The position numbers were made by a program, and so were the translations under genes. Shown here one piece after another: positions 22,730 through 33,400 of a DNA stretch of 44,287 bases (position 1 is its first letter; the number at the start of each line of letters is the position of its first letter). The DNA lies in the NCBI RefSeq assembly GCF_005402965.1, contig NZ_BJCF01000041.1, positions 1 through 44,287 of the forward strand, read 5' to 3'. The notes below the pieces were generated by a model, which ran no database searches, was not told the DNA's origin, and saw nothing but the letters and a program-made list of their open reading frames with translations. Source of the stretch: Dolichospermum planctonicum. Lineage in GTDB: Bacteria; Cyanobacteriota; Cyanobacteriia; Cyanobacteriales; Nostocaceae.

Positions 22730-25700
22730 ATGATTAATACTAAAATAATGTTTAAATTTGGGAAATGGTGGGTTAAAGTTTTTATATTATTCTTGGGGTT
22801 GTGGTTATTTTTGAAAATAGCTGCTGATTTAGGTGCGGAATTATTTTGGTTTCAGGAAGTTGGTTATATAGAAGTATTTTCCCTAAAATTGTTAACTCAG
22901 GGTGGTTTATGGCTGTTTATTGTCAGTTTGAGTGTTGTTTATTTATGGGGAAATCTAATTTTAGCTCAAAAATTACAATCTAGTCAAAATCATAATTATA
23001 TTCCAGAGACAGAAATCAACATTAGTCGAAAATTAACCACTTTTCTCAGTCCCCATTATAGCAAAAATGAGCAAAATTTGCCATTAACTAATAATAGCAA
23101 TCAAATCAAATTGCAGTGGTTGTTACCGCTGACATTAGGATTAAGTTTGTTAGTTTGTTTAATATTAGCATATTATGGAGAAATTGCTCTGGCTTATGGG
23201 ACTGGAAAAGTCAGTGAATCAAATTTATCAAATTTATCAAATTTATCAAATTTATCAGCACCAATTGTATTTAAAATAGAGACGATTTGGGAGTTGGGAA
23301 AAAAGATCATTTCTCAAAATTGGTATTTAGGAATAGTTGGGGGATTATCTATTGCTTTATTAATTTATAGCAAATTTCTGCTCCGAGCGATCGCAGTGAT
23401 TTTAAGTTTGAGTTTTGGGGGGATAATTGCTGAAAATTGGGCAAAATTTCTGTTATTTTTTCACCCTGTTGCCTTCAACCGTTCTGAACCATTATTCAAG
23501 CAAGATATAAGTTTTTATATTTTCTCTCTTCCCATTTGGGAAATGTTAGAACTTTGGTTAATAGGATTATCTTTATATGGATTGATTAGCGTTATTCTCA
23601 CTTATTTATTATCAGCAAATAGCCTCAGTCAAGGTATTTTTAGAGGATTTTCTGCACCACAAAAACGCCATTTATTAGGCTTATCTGGCTGTTTAATGTT
23701 AGTAGCTGGTTTAAATTATTGGCTAAATCGTTATCAACTGCTTTATTCTGATAATGGAGTCAGCTATGGTGCTAGTTATACCGATATTAAAGCCCAATTA
23801 CCAGCAGATACAATATTATATTTTTTATCAATGGCTATAGCTTTTTATTTATTATACTTAGCTGGATTTTCGAGAAAAAAATCTTCACATCATCCCTGGA
23901 TAAACTATAGTATATATATGTATCTAACTTTGATAATTACAGGTAAATTCATTTTACCTATGACCGTGCAAAATTTCATTGTTGAACCGAATGAATTACA
24001 AAGAGAAAAACCTTATATAGAGCGAAATATCGCGCTGACTCGTCAAGCTTTTAATTTAGATATCGTTGATTCTCAAATATTTAACCCCATAGGAAAACTC
24101 ACAGCAGAGGATATTAAAGCCAATAATTTAACAATGAGAAATATTCGTCTTTGGGACCAAGAACCATTATTAAAAACTAACCGTCAATTACAACAAATTC
24201 GACCTTATTATCAATTTCCTGATGCTGATATTGATAGATATTTAATCAAAAGTAACCCAAAAAAAGACAATCTAGAAAAACAACAGGTATTAATTGCGGC
24301 CAGAGAATTGAATTATGAAAATGTCCCTCCCCAAGCGCAAACATGGGTAAATAAAAATATGATTTATACCCATGGTTATGGTTTTACCATGAGTCCTGTA
24401 AATACCGTTGCTGCGGGTGGACTACCAGAGTATTTTGTCAAAGATATTAGTCAGAAAGGGAGCGCGTTAAATACTTCTAGTATAGATATTCGTCAAAGTA
24501 TTCCCATTGATAAACCCAGAATTTATTATGGAGAAATTACCAATACTCACGTCATGACTGGGACAAAAGTTAAAGAATTAGATTATCCCAGCGGTAGTGA
24601 TAATGTTTATAATACCTACGATGGATTAGGAGGAATAAATATCAATTCTCTATGGAAAAAATGGCTATTTTCTATATATTTAAAAGATTGGAGAATGATA
24701 TTTACACAAGATTTTTTACCAGAAACTAAAGTATTATTACGACGAAACATTAATCAAAGAATTCGCACCATTGCTCCTTTTTTAAAGTTCGATAGTGATC
24801 CTTATTTAGTTGCGACTGATGCTTATACAGACAATAAAAATCAACAGTTTCCTGGGAGAGAAAACTATCTTTATTGGATAGTTGATGCTTACACAATCAG
24901 CGATCATTATCCCTATTCTGACACAGGTAAAGAGGGGATAAACTATATTCGTAATTCCGTCAAAGTCGTAATTGACGCTTACAATGGTACAGTGAGATTT
25001 TACATTGCTGATTCCTTAGATCCAATCATTACCGCTTGGTCAAAAATATTTCCCCAAATGTTCCAAAACATTAACAATTTACCTGTTAATCTCCATAGTC
25101 ATCTACGTTATCCAGTAGATTATTTTAAAATTCAATCAGAACGCTTAATGATCTATCACATGACAGATCCTCAAGTGTTTTATAATAGAGAAGATCAATG
25201 GCAAATTCCCAATGAAATCTATGGAAGCGAAACCCGTCAAGTTGAACCCTATTATTTAATTACCAGTCTCCCCAATCTTCCCTTTGAAGAATTTATTTTA
25301 TTACTTCCTTACACACCCAAACAACGGACAAATTTAATTGCTTGGTTAGCAGCACGTTCCGACGGTGAAAATTACGGTAAACTACTATTATATAACTTTC
25401 CCAAAGAACGCTTAATTTATGGACAGGAACAAATTGAAGCCAGAATTAATCAAGATCCGGTTATTTCCCAACAAATTTCCTTATGGAATCAACAAGGTTC
25501 TAGGGTAATTCAAGGTAATCTTTTAGTAATTCCCATTGAACAATCTTTATTATATGTTGAACCAATTTATTTAGAAGCTACACAGAATAGTTTACCCACT
25601 TTAGTCAGAGTCATTGTAGCCTATGAAAACCGCATCGTTATGGCACAAACTTTAGAACAAGCACTATCAGGAATCTTTCAACCAGAACTACCACCTCCAC

Positions 25701-25744
25701 CCCCTATTATTCGTCCCGTTAAAGAAGAAATTACCCCAGGTTAA
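22730..25744 (+). CDS. UPF0182 family membrane protein, 1004 aa
   Basis: COG1615-type protein of unknown function. The N-terminal third has several membrane helices (for example 13-30, 58-75, 130-150, 200-225, 270-295, 315-330, 365-385 and 397-415). A large soluble part follows, with family words [33 protein letters not shown] and Y-V-E-P-I-Y-L. The C-terminus is proline-rich. It is full length for the family. A microsatellite adds four S-N-L repeats in a loop after the fourth helix. An alternative start at 22748 (MFKFGKWW) is possible. It may share a transcript with the next small gene. Confidence 0.93.
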   Translation: MINTKIMFKFGKWWVKVFILFLGLWLFLKIAADLGAELFWFQEVGYIEVFSLKLLTQGGLWLFIVSLSVVYLWGNLILAQKLQSSQNHNYIPETEINISRKLTTFLSPHYSKNEQNLPLTNNSNQIKLQWLLPLTLGLSLLVCLILAYYGEIALAYGTGKVSESNLSNLSNLSNLSAPIVFKIETIWELGKKIISQNWYLGIVGGLSIALLIYSKFLLRAIAVILSLSFGGIIAENWAKFLLFFHPVAFNRSEPLFKQDISFYIFSLPIWEMLELWLIGLSLYGLISVILTYLLSANSLSQGIFRGFSAPQKRHLLGLSGCLMLVAGLNYWLNRYQLLYSDNGVSYGASYTDIKAQLPADTILYFLSMAIAFYLLYLAGFSRKKSSHHPWINYSIYMYLTLIITGKFILPMTVQNFIVEPNELQREKPYIERNIALTRQAFNLDIVDSQIFNPIGKLTAEDIKANNLTMRNIRLWDQEPLLKTNRQLQQIRPYYQFPDADIDRYLIKSNPKKDNLEKQQVLIAARELNYENVPPQAQTWVNKNMIYTHGYGFTMSPVNTVAAGGLPEYFVKDISQKGSALNTSSIDIRQSIPIDKPRIYYGEITNTHVMTGTKVKELDYPSGSDNVYNTYDGLGGININSLWKKWLFSIYLKDWRMIFTQDFLPETKVLLRRNINQRIRTIAPFLKFDSDPYLVATDAYTDNKNQQFPGRENYLYWIVDAYTISDHYPYSDTGKEGINYIRNSVKVVIDAYNGTVRFYIADSLDPIITAWSKIFPQMFQNINNLPVNLHSHLRYPVDYFKIQSERLMIYHMTDPQVFYNREDQWQIPNEIYGSETRQVEPYYLITSLPNLPFEEFILLLPYTPKQRTNLIAWLAARSDGENYGKLLLYNFPKERLIYGQEQIEARINQDPVISQQISLWNQQGSRVIQGNLLVIPIEQSLLYVEPIYLEATQNSLPTLVRVIVAYENRIVMAQTLEQALSGIFQPELPPPPPIIRPVKEEITPG
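23219..23257. repeat. 9-bp microsatellite (TCAAATTTA) in coding sequence
   Basis: Four perfect nine-base units encode S-N-L four times within the UPF0182 gene. Slippage would change length by whole codons only, so it can vary without breaking the frame. Confidence 0.9.
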
Positions 25745-25812
25745 ACTCAGAACTACATCCATTTTAGTTTAAACTATTAAAGTCCTCACAAAAAAGGGTT
25801 GAAACGGTAAAT

Positions 25813-26133
25813 ATGCTCTACCATTTGGATTTTCAGGTTGAATACCCCGATAACATGAGCCAACAAGAATTGTTTGCTATATGGAGTGAAGAAGCAGAAA
25901 CAGCAGTCCAAGCTAAACAAGCTGGAATAATAGTTGATTTATGGAAATGTGTTGGTACTCGTCGTGTAATTGCGATTGTTGATGTTCCTAGTCCAGATAC
26001 ATTAGATCAAATTCTTCTAGATTTACCTATCATCAAAAAAAATGGGCAAAAAGTGCAAGTAGAAGTCACTCCTTTAAGGAAATATGAAGACTTTGCTGCT
26101 GATATCAAAGCTAGATTAGATCACAGGGAATAG
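25813..26133 (+). CDS. Muconolactone delta-isomerase-like protein, 106 aa
   Basis: Resembles the small ferredoxin-like-fold MIase family (PF02426): M-L-Y-H-L-D-F-Q-V, E-E-A-E-T-A-V-Q-A-K-Q-A-G, L-W-K-C-V-G-T-R-R-V-I-A-I and a C-terminal Q-V-E-V-T-P-L. Cyanobacteria do not degrade aromatics by this route in general, so the true substrate is unknown; related small proteins dimerise or decamerise. It lies 68 bases after the UPF0182 gene on the same strand. Confidence 0.82.
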   Translation: MLYHLDFQVEYPDNMSQQELFAIWSEEAETAVQAKQAGIIVDLWKCVGTRRVIAIVDVPSPDTLDQILLDLPIIKKNGQKVQVEVTPLRKYEDFAADIKARLDHRE

Positions 26134-26627
26134 GTAAGTATTGCTGACCTTAGACATCATCTGAAAATTAAATATGCGTTTTTTAGTAGAGATGTTCCAT
26201 GAAATGTCTCTACTATTCTCTACTATTTTTACCGGAGATGTCTAATAATTGTATCCAGCGGTTAATTAATCTGGAAATCTATACAATTCTATTCTATCAA
26301 AAAAATCCGGTTTGAAACTCGACAGAGTTGACAACTACAACTTGAGATATATATTCAGATGATAAAAATCAACCCTATTGACAGAGATAACTAAATTTTT
26401 CTTTTGCTAAACCTATAATTGAAGGTTAAGTTTCACTCATGTCTAAATAAATCACATCAATCACTCACTCGGTTAGAAGCTGGAAATCAGAGGTTTCACA
26501 ATCAACAATTAGTCCCAATTAAAACACAATTAAAACACAATTAAAACAGACTTGATCTTGGGGGGGGGTTGCAAACCTGGTTCTGTGATTTTTGTCAAAG
26601 CCATTATAGCTCAATAGGGGAAATAAG
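26134..26627. other. Intergenic region with repeats, 494 bp
   Basis: It holds the palindrome at 26185-26214, a triple AATTAAAACAC tandem repeat (about 26517-26548) and a run of nine G (26562-26570), which is prone to slippage. No ORF was accepted. The final part contains the promoter and the AGGGGAAAT ribosome site of the next gene. Confidence 0.55.
26185..26214. repeat. Dispersed palindrome AGTAGAGATGTTCCATGAAATG
   Basis: A diverged relative of the element at 6504-6531, followed by a second partial TCTCTACTATT. Arms AGTAGAGA and TCTCTACT pair perfectly; the centre is degenerate. Confidence 0.6.
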
Positions 26628-27002
26628 ATGTATATAAAGCAGGTATTGGAAAATAAACTTGCTCAAAATGCAGTTGAACAAGAAAAAATACAAGTTCAAG
26701 TACAATATCACAATATCCAAATACCAGATTTAGCACTATCTTTAGCTCCTCTGGGATTTATTTTTATTTGGGCTATTTTTCTCCTACTTTTTCATAAAAT
26801 ACGCAGCCATACTGATGATAAAATGTACTTAAATAGTAAGATCTTACAAAAAGTTCCCTGTAAAAAATGTCAATTTTTTGCCAATAACCACTATTTAAAA
26901 TGTGCTGTCAAACCTGATACTGTTCTCACAGAAAAAGCTATGAATTGTGCTGAATACGCACCTAAAAAGGTCAGCTTCCCCCCTAAAAACCTATTTCACT
27001 AA
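26628..27002 (+). CDS. Small membrane protein with Cys-rich tail, 124 aa
   Basis: Family not recognised with certainty. Residues 1-35 are polar with a Gln-rich coiled-coil look, about 38-60 are one membrane helix (LAPLGFIFIWAIFLLLF), and the tail has P-C-K-K-C-Q-F-F…L-K-C-A-V and M-N-C-A-E-Y. The C-x2-C…C…C set could bind zinc or an iron-sulfur centre on the cytoplasmic face. A good ribosome site (AGGGG) supports the start. It stands alone between two long intergenic regions. Confidence 0.72.
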   Translation: MYIKQVLENKLAQNAVEQEKIQVQVQYHNIQIPDLALSLAPLGFIFIWAIFLLLFHKIRSHTDDKMYLNSKILQKVPCKKCQFFANNHYLKCAVKPDTVLTEKAMNCAEYAPKKVSFPPKNLFH

Positions 27003-27026
27003 TATTTCACTAAAATTACCAGAATT

Positions 27027-27071
27027 ACCCTCCTTTTCCTGCTCAAGAGTCAGGAGAGGGTGGGGTATTTT
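27027..27071 (+). terminator. Terminator after the small membrane protein
   Basis: ACCCTC (27027-27032) pairs with GAGGGT (27056-27061), CCTG/CAGG pairs inside, and a T-rich TATTTTTG follows. It sits 25 bases after the stop codon. Confidence 0.6.
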
Positions 27072-27455
27072 TGTCCCTGGGAAATTTGAAATTTGCTGTA
27101 AAAGTTATTTTGATTAATTGCTAAAAAATTAAGTCATATTTAAGGAATAATAATATAAACAATACACATAAATAACAATTCACGAGGATCTTTACATAGG
27201 GATTATAGCGGAAAAAAACGAGGAAAAGCTTGCTATGGCTTACTTTTCCCGTCTGCCGATTCTTTATAGAGAGAACACCTGATCACAATATAGCCTTAAT
27301 TAAGAATATTTGTCAAGTAGTAATAAAAATATTTCTCAATAAATCTTTTTTGAGAAATTTATGTAAACTTATGTAAACTTATTGACCACTTGATCTTGAC
27401 ACCAGTAGATAGTTGATTATAAGATTACTGTTGTAATTCGTTTTTTAGATACAAT
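27072..27455. other. Long leader region of the giant gene
   Basis: It contains a GGAAAAG/CTTTTCC hairpin (about 27221-27252), a perfect tandem pair of ATGTAAACTT (27360-27380) and AT-rich promoter-like DNA. No gene is visible. A structured 5' UTR or several promoters are plausible, but nothing matches a riboswitch class I know. Confidence 0.45.
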
Positions 27456-30400
27456 ATGCTACTACTAGCGGATCAAAAACTTGAACACATTAATACCATT
27501 GCCCATGAAGGTAAAGTAGTCGTCCTCACTACTGACATTGATGGAAAAATTCGTTACACAGTCAAGCAAGATGGCTTTGAAGATAGTTACCTCAACACTA
27601 AAGAAGCTGAAAGAACTGGGTGGGAAAGGTGGCAAGAACTGGAATTTCCCAAGGAAGAAAAAGATGATCAGTCCGTCATTGACAAGGAAACCGCCGAACT
27701 TACCGACCAAAAGGGCGCATTTATTCTCAAGTCACGTTACCGAACCGACACGGAGACTGCTGTTGCTCCAGTACAAGCAATTTCGGCATTGGGACACATT
27801 TATATTTTCCGTCAGTCCAAGTCTAATACCCTTTTGGTAGACAGGTTTGTATTAGACGGGATGACTAATAAGCTAAACCGTAAATTAGAAGTGCGGTTTA
27901 AGCGCAGTAAGCAGAAACACACCCCCACAAAGAACATGAATAAGGGGTCTAATGGAGTCCTCAATAATATTGACACCTTAGACTTTCGTGATGCTAACGG
28001 GAAATTTTTCTACGAACCTACCACCGAATTATGTTTGGTAAATAACCTACATAAAGGTTGGTTTTCTGTGGTGTTAGTGCCGACAATTGAAAATGATGTT
28101 CATCGCTGGCATATTTTCGCTTACAACAGCCAAACCCAGAAAGTCGAACTAACCACCATTCGGACATCAGAAGAAGGGTTATTTGAAGTCAAAGATTATA
28201 CTATTTTTGAAGAAATCAATGAAACCCTAGTTCCTCGTCAAATTCCTGGAATCATTAAACGCACCCTAGACATATCCGGAACAACCATTACAAACGGCTT
28301 AACCGCTACCCAATACGACCTGCAACAGGAACAGCAAACCCAATCCGGGGAAATGCAACTGTTAAAAACAGCCACACGATTAATGTTAGCCATTCCCACT
28401 GACAAAGGAGCAGCTACACTTAACTTTGCCATTGCTGGAGACGGAACTCTCGCAGAGATTGATGAAACCGCCGACAAAACCATCCTTCGCAGTAAAACCA
28501 GAGAAATCCTCCTGCCCTTAAACACCCTTGATGAAATCAAAGCCCTAGCCGACAGAACTCCCCCTCCCCAAGGGATGATCACAGGATTAGCCGAAGGAAC
28601 AGACGAAGATGATGCGGAAAATTTAGTCAAAATTGCTACCCAAGGTCAAGCCAGTGAATTGACGAATGGCGACTTGGTGAAAATCATGGGGACCAGTGAT
28701 TATCAAGGGCTTTATCAAGCCAAAACCGTTGATGAAAACACCTTTGATATTGACTTAGGATTAACCCAAGGATTAGGTTACTGGGAAAAAGAAGAGGAAG
28801 AAGAAGGCGGCTTAATTTTTGATGGCATGATTACCGCCTACGAAAAGACGGCTGATGGTAAATTACGAGTAACCTGTCCTAATCATGGCTTAGACAATGG
28901 CGATGAAGTCCAAATTGCCGGAACAGAAAACTATAACAATAGTTATCCCATCAAAAAACTGGATGATAGCCATTTTGTCATTGAACGCAAATGGGCAACA
29001 GGATCGGCGATTAATATTAAACTCGTCTCTCGCAGACGGCGGGGCATCGTTTTTGATGGCGTGGATGACCATATTGCCCTGCCGGAAATGAATCATAACT
29101 ACTCCCAAGGCATCACCATAGAAGCATGGGTATGGTATGACAGTTTTAAAAATACCTCAAGAATTATTGACTTTGGCAATGGATCAGGTGTAGAAAACAT
29201 TGTTTTAGCCAATGAAGGAACAACCAATAATCTAACCTTCTGGGTCTTTCAGGGAACAACAGCCCAAAGTATTACAGTCCAAGGAGTCTTAGAAACCGGA
29301 AAATGGATGCACTTAGCCGCCACTATTGACGAGTCGGGTCATGCTACTCTCTACAAAAACGGTAAAGTCATCAAAACCGGGTCTGTACACCTTCCTAAAA
29401 CCATTAATCGGACTAAGAATTACATCGCCCGTAGTAACTGGCCTAATCACATCTGGCCTAATCACAGCTATTTTCAAGGCAAAATCAGCGATCTCCGCAT
29501 CTGGAAAACCGAGCGTACGGTTGAAGACATCAAAAATAGTATGTATTTGCAACTGAGGGGTAAAGAAGTCGGTTTAGTCGCTTATTGGCGGTTGGGAGCA
29601 ATTGGAGAAGGACAAGTCGTTGACTTTTCCATTAATGGACAGAATGGTACTGTCTATGGCGATGCTTATGTCAGTGCTGCTACCCTCAATCGTAAACTGG
29701 CAGGCGGGTTAGATGCGGTTAAGTATAGCAATGATGACTTGTTTGCGGTCAGTGAACGAGCAACTTATGAGGAAAGCTTTGAATTTAAGGTTGTTTCCTC
29801 CTCTGCTGTTAATCTTGCCTATTTGGATAATGCAGACGGGAAGAATTTAGGCACGAAGCTTTTTAAGCTCTCCTATTGGGGAAAAGCCAGTCGTAGCGCT
29901 GAAGCAAAACAGATTATTGCTCCTGAACAAATTAAACAAAACAAATTTGAAGATTTAGGAGGAGGTTGGTATCGAGTTTCTGGAAATGTCACGATTCCTG
30001 ATGGAATTAGTATGTTACGTTGTTTTGAGATTGCCAACGTTCAAGGAGATTGGCAATCACTAGAAATTCGCAAGCATCGTATTCGCCTCTTGTCTGATAG
30101 TATTACGGAGGCGAAATACACAGATAATGTAACTTTGGCAAGTTTAGCAGACCAACAAGCAAGCTTACCGTCAAAATTGTCGCAGTTGGAGATCAAAGAG
30201 AAAGAAGAAGTATCTTTGGAATTAGAAAAACGGAAATTAAACCAGCAACTAGCAGCATTAGCTAATCTGGGACAGGCAGAAACCAGAATCAATCAAATCA
30301 AACAAGAGATTAATCAGCTTGAAGAAGAGCAAAGGAAATATCAAGCTGAAATTGATAATCTCTTCAATTACTGGTGCGTAATTATCAATGTACAGAGTCG

Positions 30401-33400
30401 CAATTTTATGGAAGTGGATGGAACTTCAGTTGTAGCTCAACAGTCCACTAGCTCAGAAGCCATTTGGAAGAGTTCTGCTTGGTATGATGCTCACTGGCGC
30501 ATTGATTGCATTGAAGGCAAGTTCTATCGACTGCAAAATAGACAGACAAACAATCACTTAGAGGTAGATGGTACTCAAGCTACAGCCAGATGCAACTATC
30601 AAGCAACCGAAGAAGCATGGCGTACAAATAATTACTATTACGATGCCGAATGGCTCATCGAAAAAGTTGGCAATTACTACCGTTTTGAAATCAGGGTAAA
30701 TCAAAATTCCTTGGAAATAGATGGTATTGCTCTCAATGCTAGACAACGTTATAGTGCATGTGCCGATGAACAGTGGCAAATTATTTCTACGGGACAAGCT
30801 GTAAATCAGGTTACTATCGATAGTAAGAAAAGTTCTTTAGCGATAACACAGAACACCATCAAACTAAAAAAATCGGAATTGCAGACTTTGGAAGAAGTTG
30901 TAAAAGATGGTAGAACAAAGGAATCGATTTGGAAAGGTCGTCTTAAAGAAATCGAAAATCAACTACAACAAGTTCAAACAGCCTTAAACACCTTAAACAA
31001 CGAAATCCTCAAGGTATTATCTACCACTAAACAAACTCCCCAAACGATGCCCCAAATTGCCAAAGATAGCAAGGGTTTAGTCACTCAAGGAGCGGTACTT
31101 GGTTTTGTCAATTCTGTGACTCGTCTTAATGCTATAGAAACTAGCGAAGGTAATGTCCAACTGAGTTATTTTGATAACCAAAGACGGATGCGACAAACCA
31201 ACTATGATGCCACTGCGGATAGTAAAAATGCTACCTTTGAACAGTGGATCCCTGATGCTCAACGTAGTTGTTTGAACTTTAACACTAGTAATAGTGTTGT
31301 TAAGTTGGATAAAGACCTCGATCTTCCCCCAGATTGGAGTATTGAAGCATGGTTTGTCTATCCTTTACCTGAAGCGGGAGAATGGAATACGCTCATTCGA
31401 GGGAAAGATGCTGATATTCATATTTTGGTGAGAAATCGCAAACAATTAGGGATTTGTCTGAGTAATGATCCTTTAGGACAAATCTTCTATGATAGTGGCT
31501 TCAATATGGAGTTATTGTCTGAAGGATGGCATCATCTTACCGCAGTTGGAAAAGGCGACACCACTTTGTTCTACATTGATGGCAAGAAAGTTGGCGATAC
31601 CAAAGCTAAAGCCTTAGCGGATGCAGAAGAAAATCTCAAGAAAACCCCCAATGATGCCACCGTCAAGCAAAAACTGGAGAAGCTCAAAAAAGCTAGTTTG
31701 AAACCAGTTAGTAAAGTTTATGCAATTGGGAATAATGTATTTAATGGAGTAGGTTGTGGACAACCTTTTGGTAAAGTTGCGGAGGTCCGTATCTGGGGAG
31801 TGGCTTTAACCAATGATGAGATCGCTGTTAATGCTAAAACCTTGCTCAGTGGTAATGAACCCGGTTTATTAGCCTATTATCCCTTTAATGAGGCTACAGG
31901 GACGGTCGTTCGGGATCAGTCTGGACAGGGGAATAATGGTACGGTATCCGGTGCCAGTTGGTGGGGATGTACTGCTCCGATTGGCAATCCGGGGAATGCA
32001 GTGGTGCAGTTTGATGGGGTGAATGATTATATTAAGACTTCTGCTCAATTTCCCACTGGTAATGAAATCACGATCGAATACTGGTTCAAGGGCACCAGTT
32101 TCCAGTCTGCCGTCCGACAGCAAGAAGGTAATAATTATATTGTTGCTGGCTGGAACGGTCTACATATTATTTCCAGCGATGGGGGTGTATCAGGAATTAA
32201 AGTGGGAGATACTGCAACTAATGGCAGTTGGCACCACATTGCGATGACCTGGAAACGAAACACTCCCAACGGATTTGTCAGCTATCTGGACGGAGTGCTG
32301 GTAGCCCAAAGAATGAGTGCGAACGTAGCACTACCTACCTTTAGCACTAGCCAACCCATTTTCCTCGCCAGCTTTTTGGGTACTAGCGAGTTTACCAACG
32401 GTCAACTTGCCGAAGTCCGTATCTGGAAAGTCGCCCGCACTCAATCCGAAATTCAGAGAGATATGTATCAGAGTCTCACTGGCAAAGAAGCCAATTTAGT
32501 TGCTTACTATCCTCTCAATGAAATCAAGCCTGAAGATTCTGTGCGAAAAGTCTTAGACTTAGCAGGAAACAATCACGGTACGGTGACTGAGGCGATTGTT
32601 GTAGAGGAAAACAGCTTACCCATTATCCCTAATGCCTTGCTGTGTAATGAGTATAGTAGCGTTTCCTTAGATTCCAATACTAAGCGGAAAGTAGCGATGA
32701 TGCGCCGTTTCTTTGCTCATCCCTCACCCAATGGAGTCACATTACTCCCTGACAAGCGGGTTGAGGCTTTAGAATTGAAATGGATTGGTAACGCTCAGTT
32801 TGCGCCGACGTTGTTGGGCTACATCGAAGGACCACCTCCTGTACCCAGTGAAAACTTGACCTTAGAAGAAGATTACAACGGTGCGACATCCGTAGAATTA
32901 ACTATGTCGGAAGATGTGGAATTTAACTGGACGCGATCGCAGGATTCTGGTTTGGGTGCGAATGCCGAAGTCTTTATAGGTGGCGATACAGAAATGAACG
33001 CGGGTCTTGGACTCACGACAAAAATAGGGGCTATGCGTGCTGGTTTCAAAGGTAACTTTGACTTCAGCTACCAATTCCAAAATGAAAGTAGCATTACTTC
33101 CAGTTCATCTCTGAGCATGACCGATAAACTGGAACTACGCGGCACACCCGAAGAAAGCACCAAGTTCCCCCATTTGGGGACACGATTTATTCCCAAAAAT
33201 ATTGGCTATGCGTTGGTTGTTTCAGCTTTGGCAGATGTGTTTGTCACCCGACTGGCCCGCAGTGGTAAAATGATCGGCTATCAAGTGCTGCCTGTGGATG
33301 GCATTCCTCCCGATGTCAATACCATCACCTTTTTAATGAATCCTGCCTATACCATGAACGGTAGCTTAGATGGGATGACAGGTAGCAGTGCTACGAGCGA

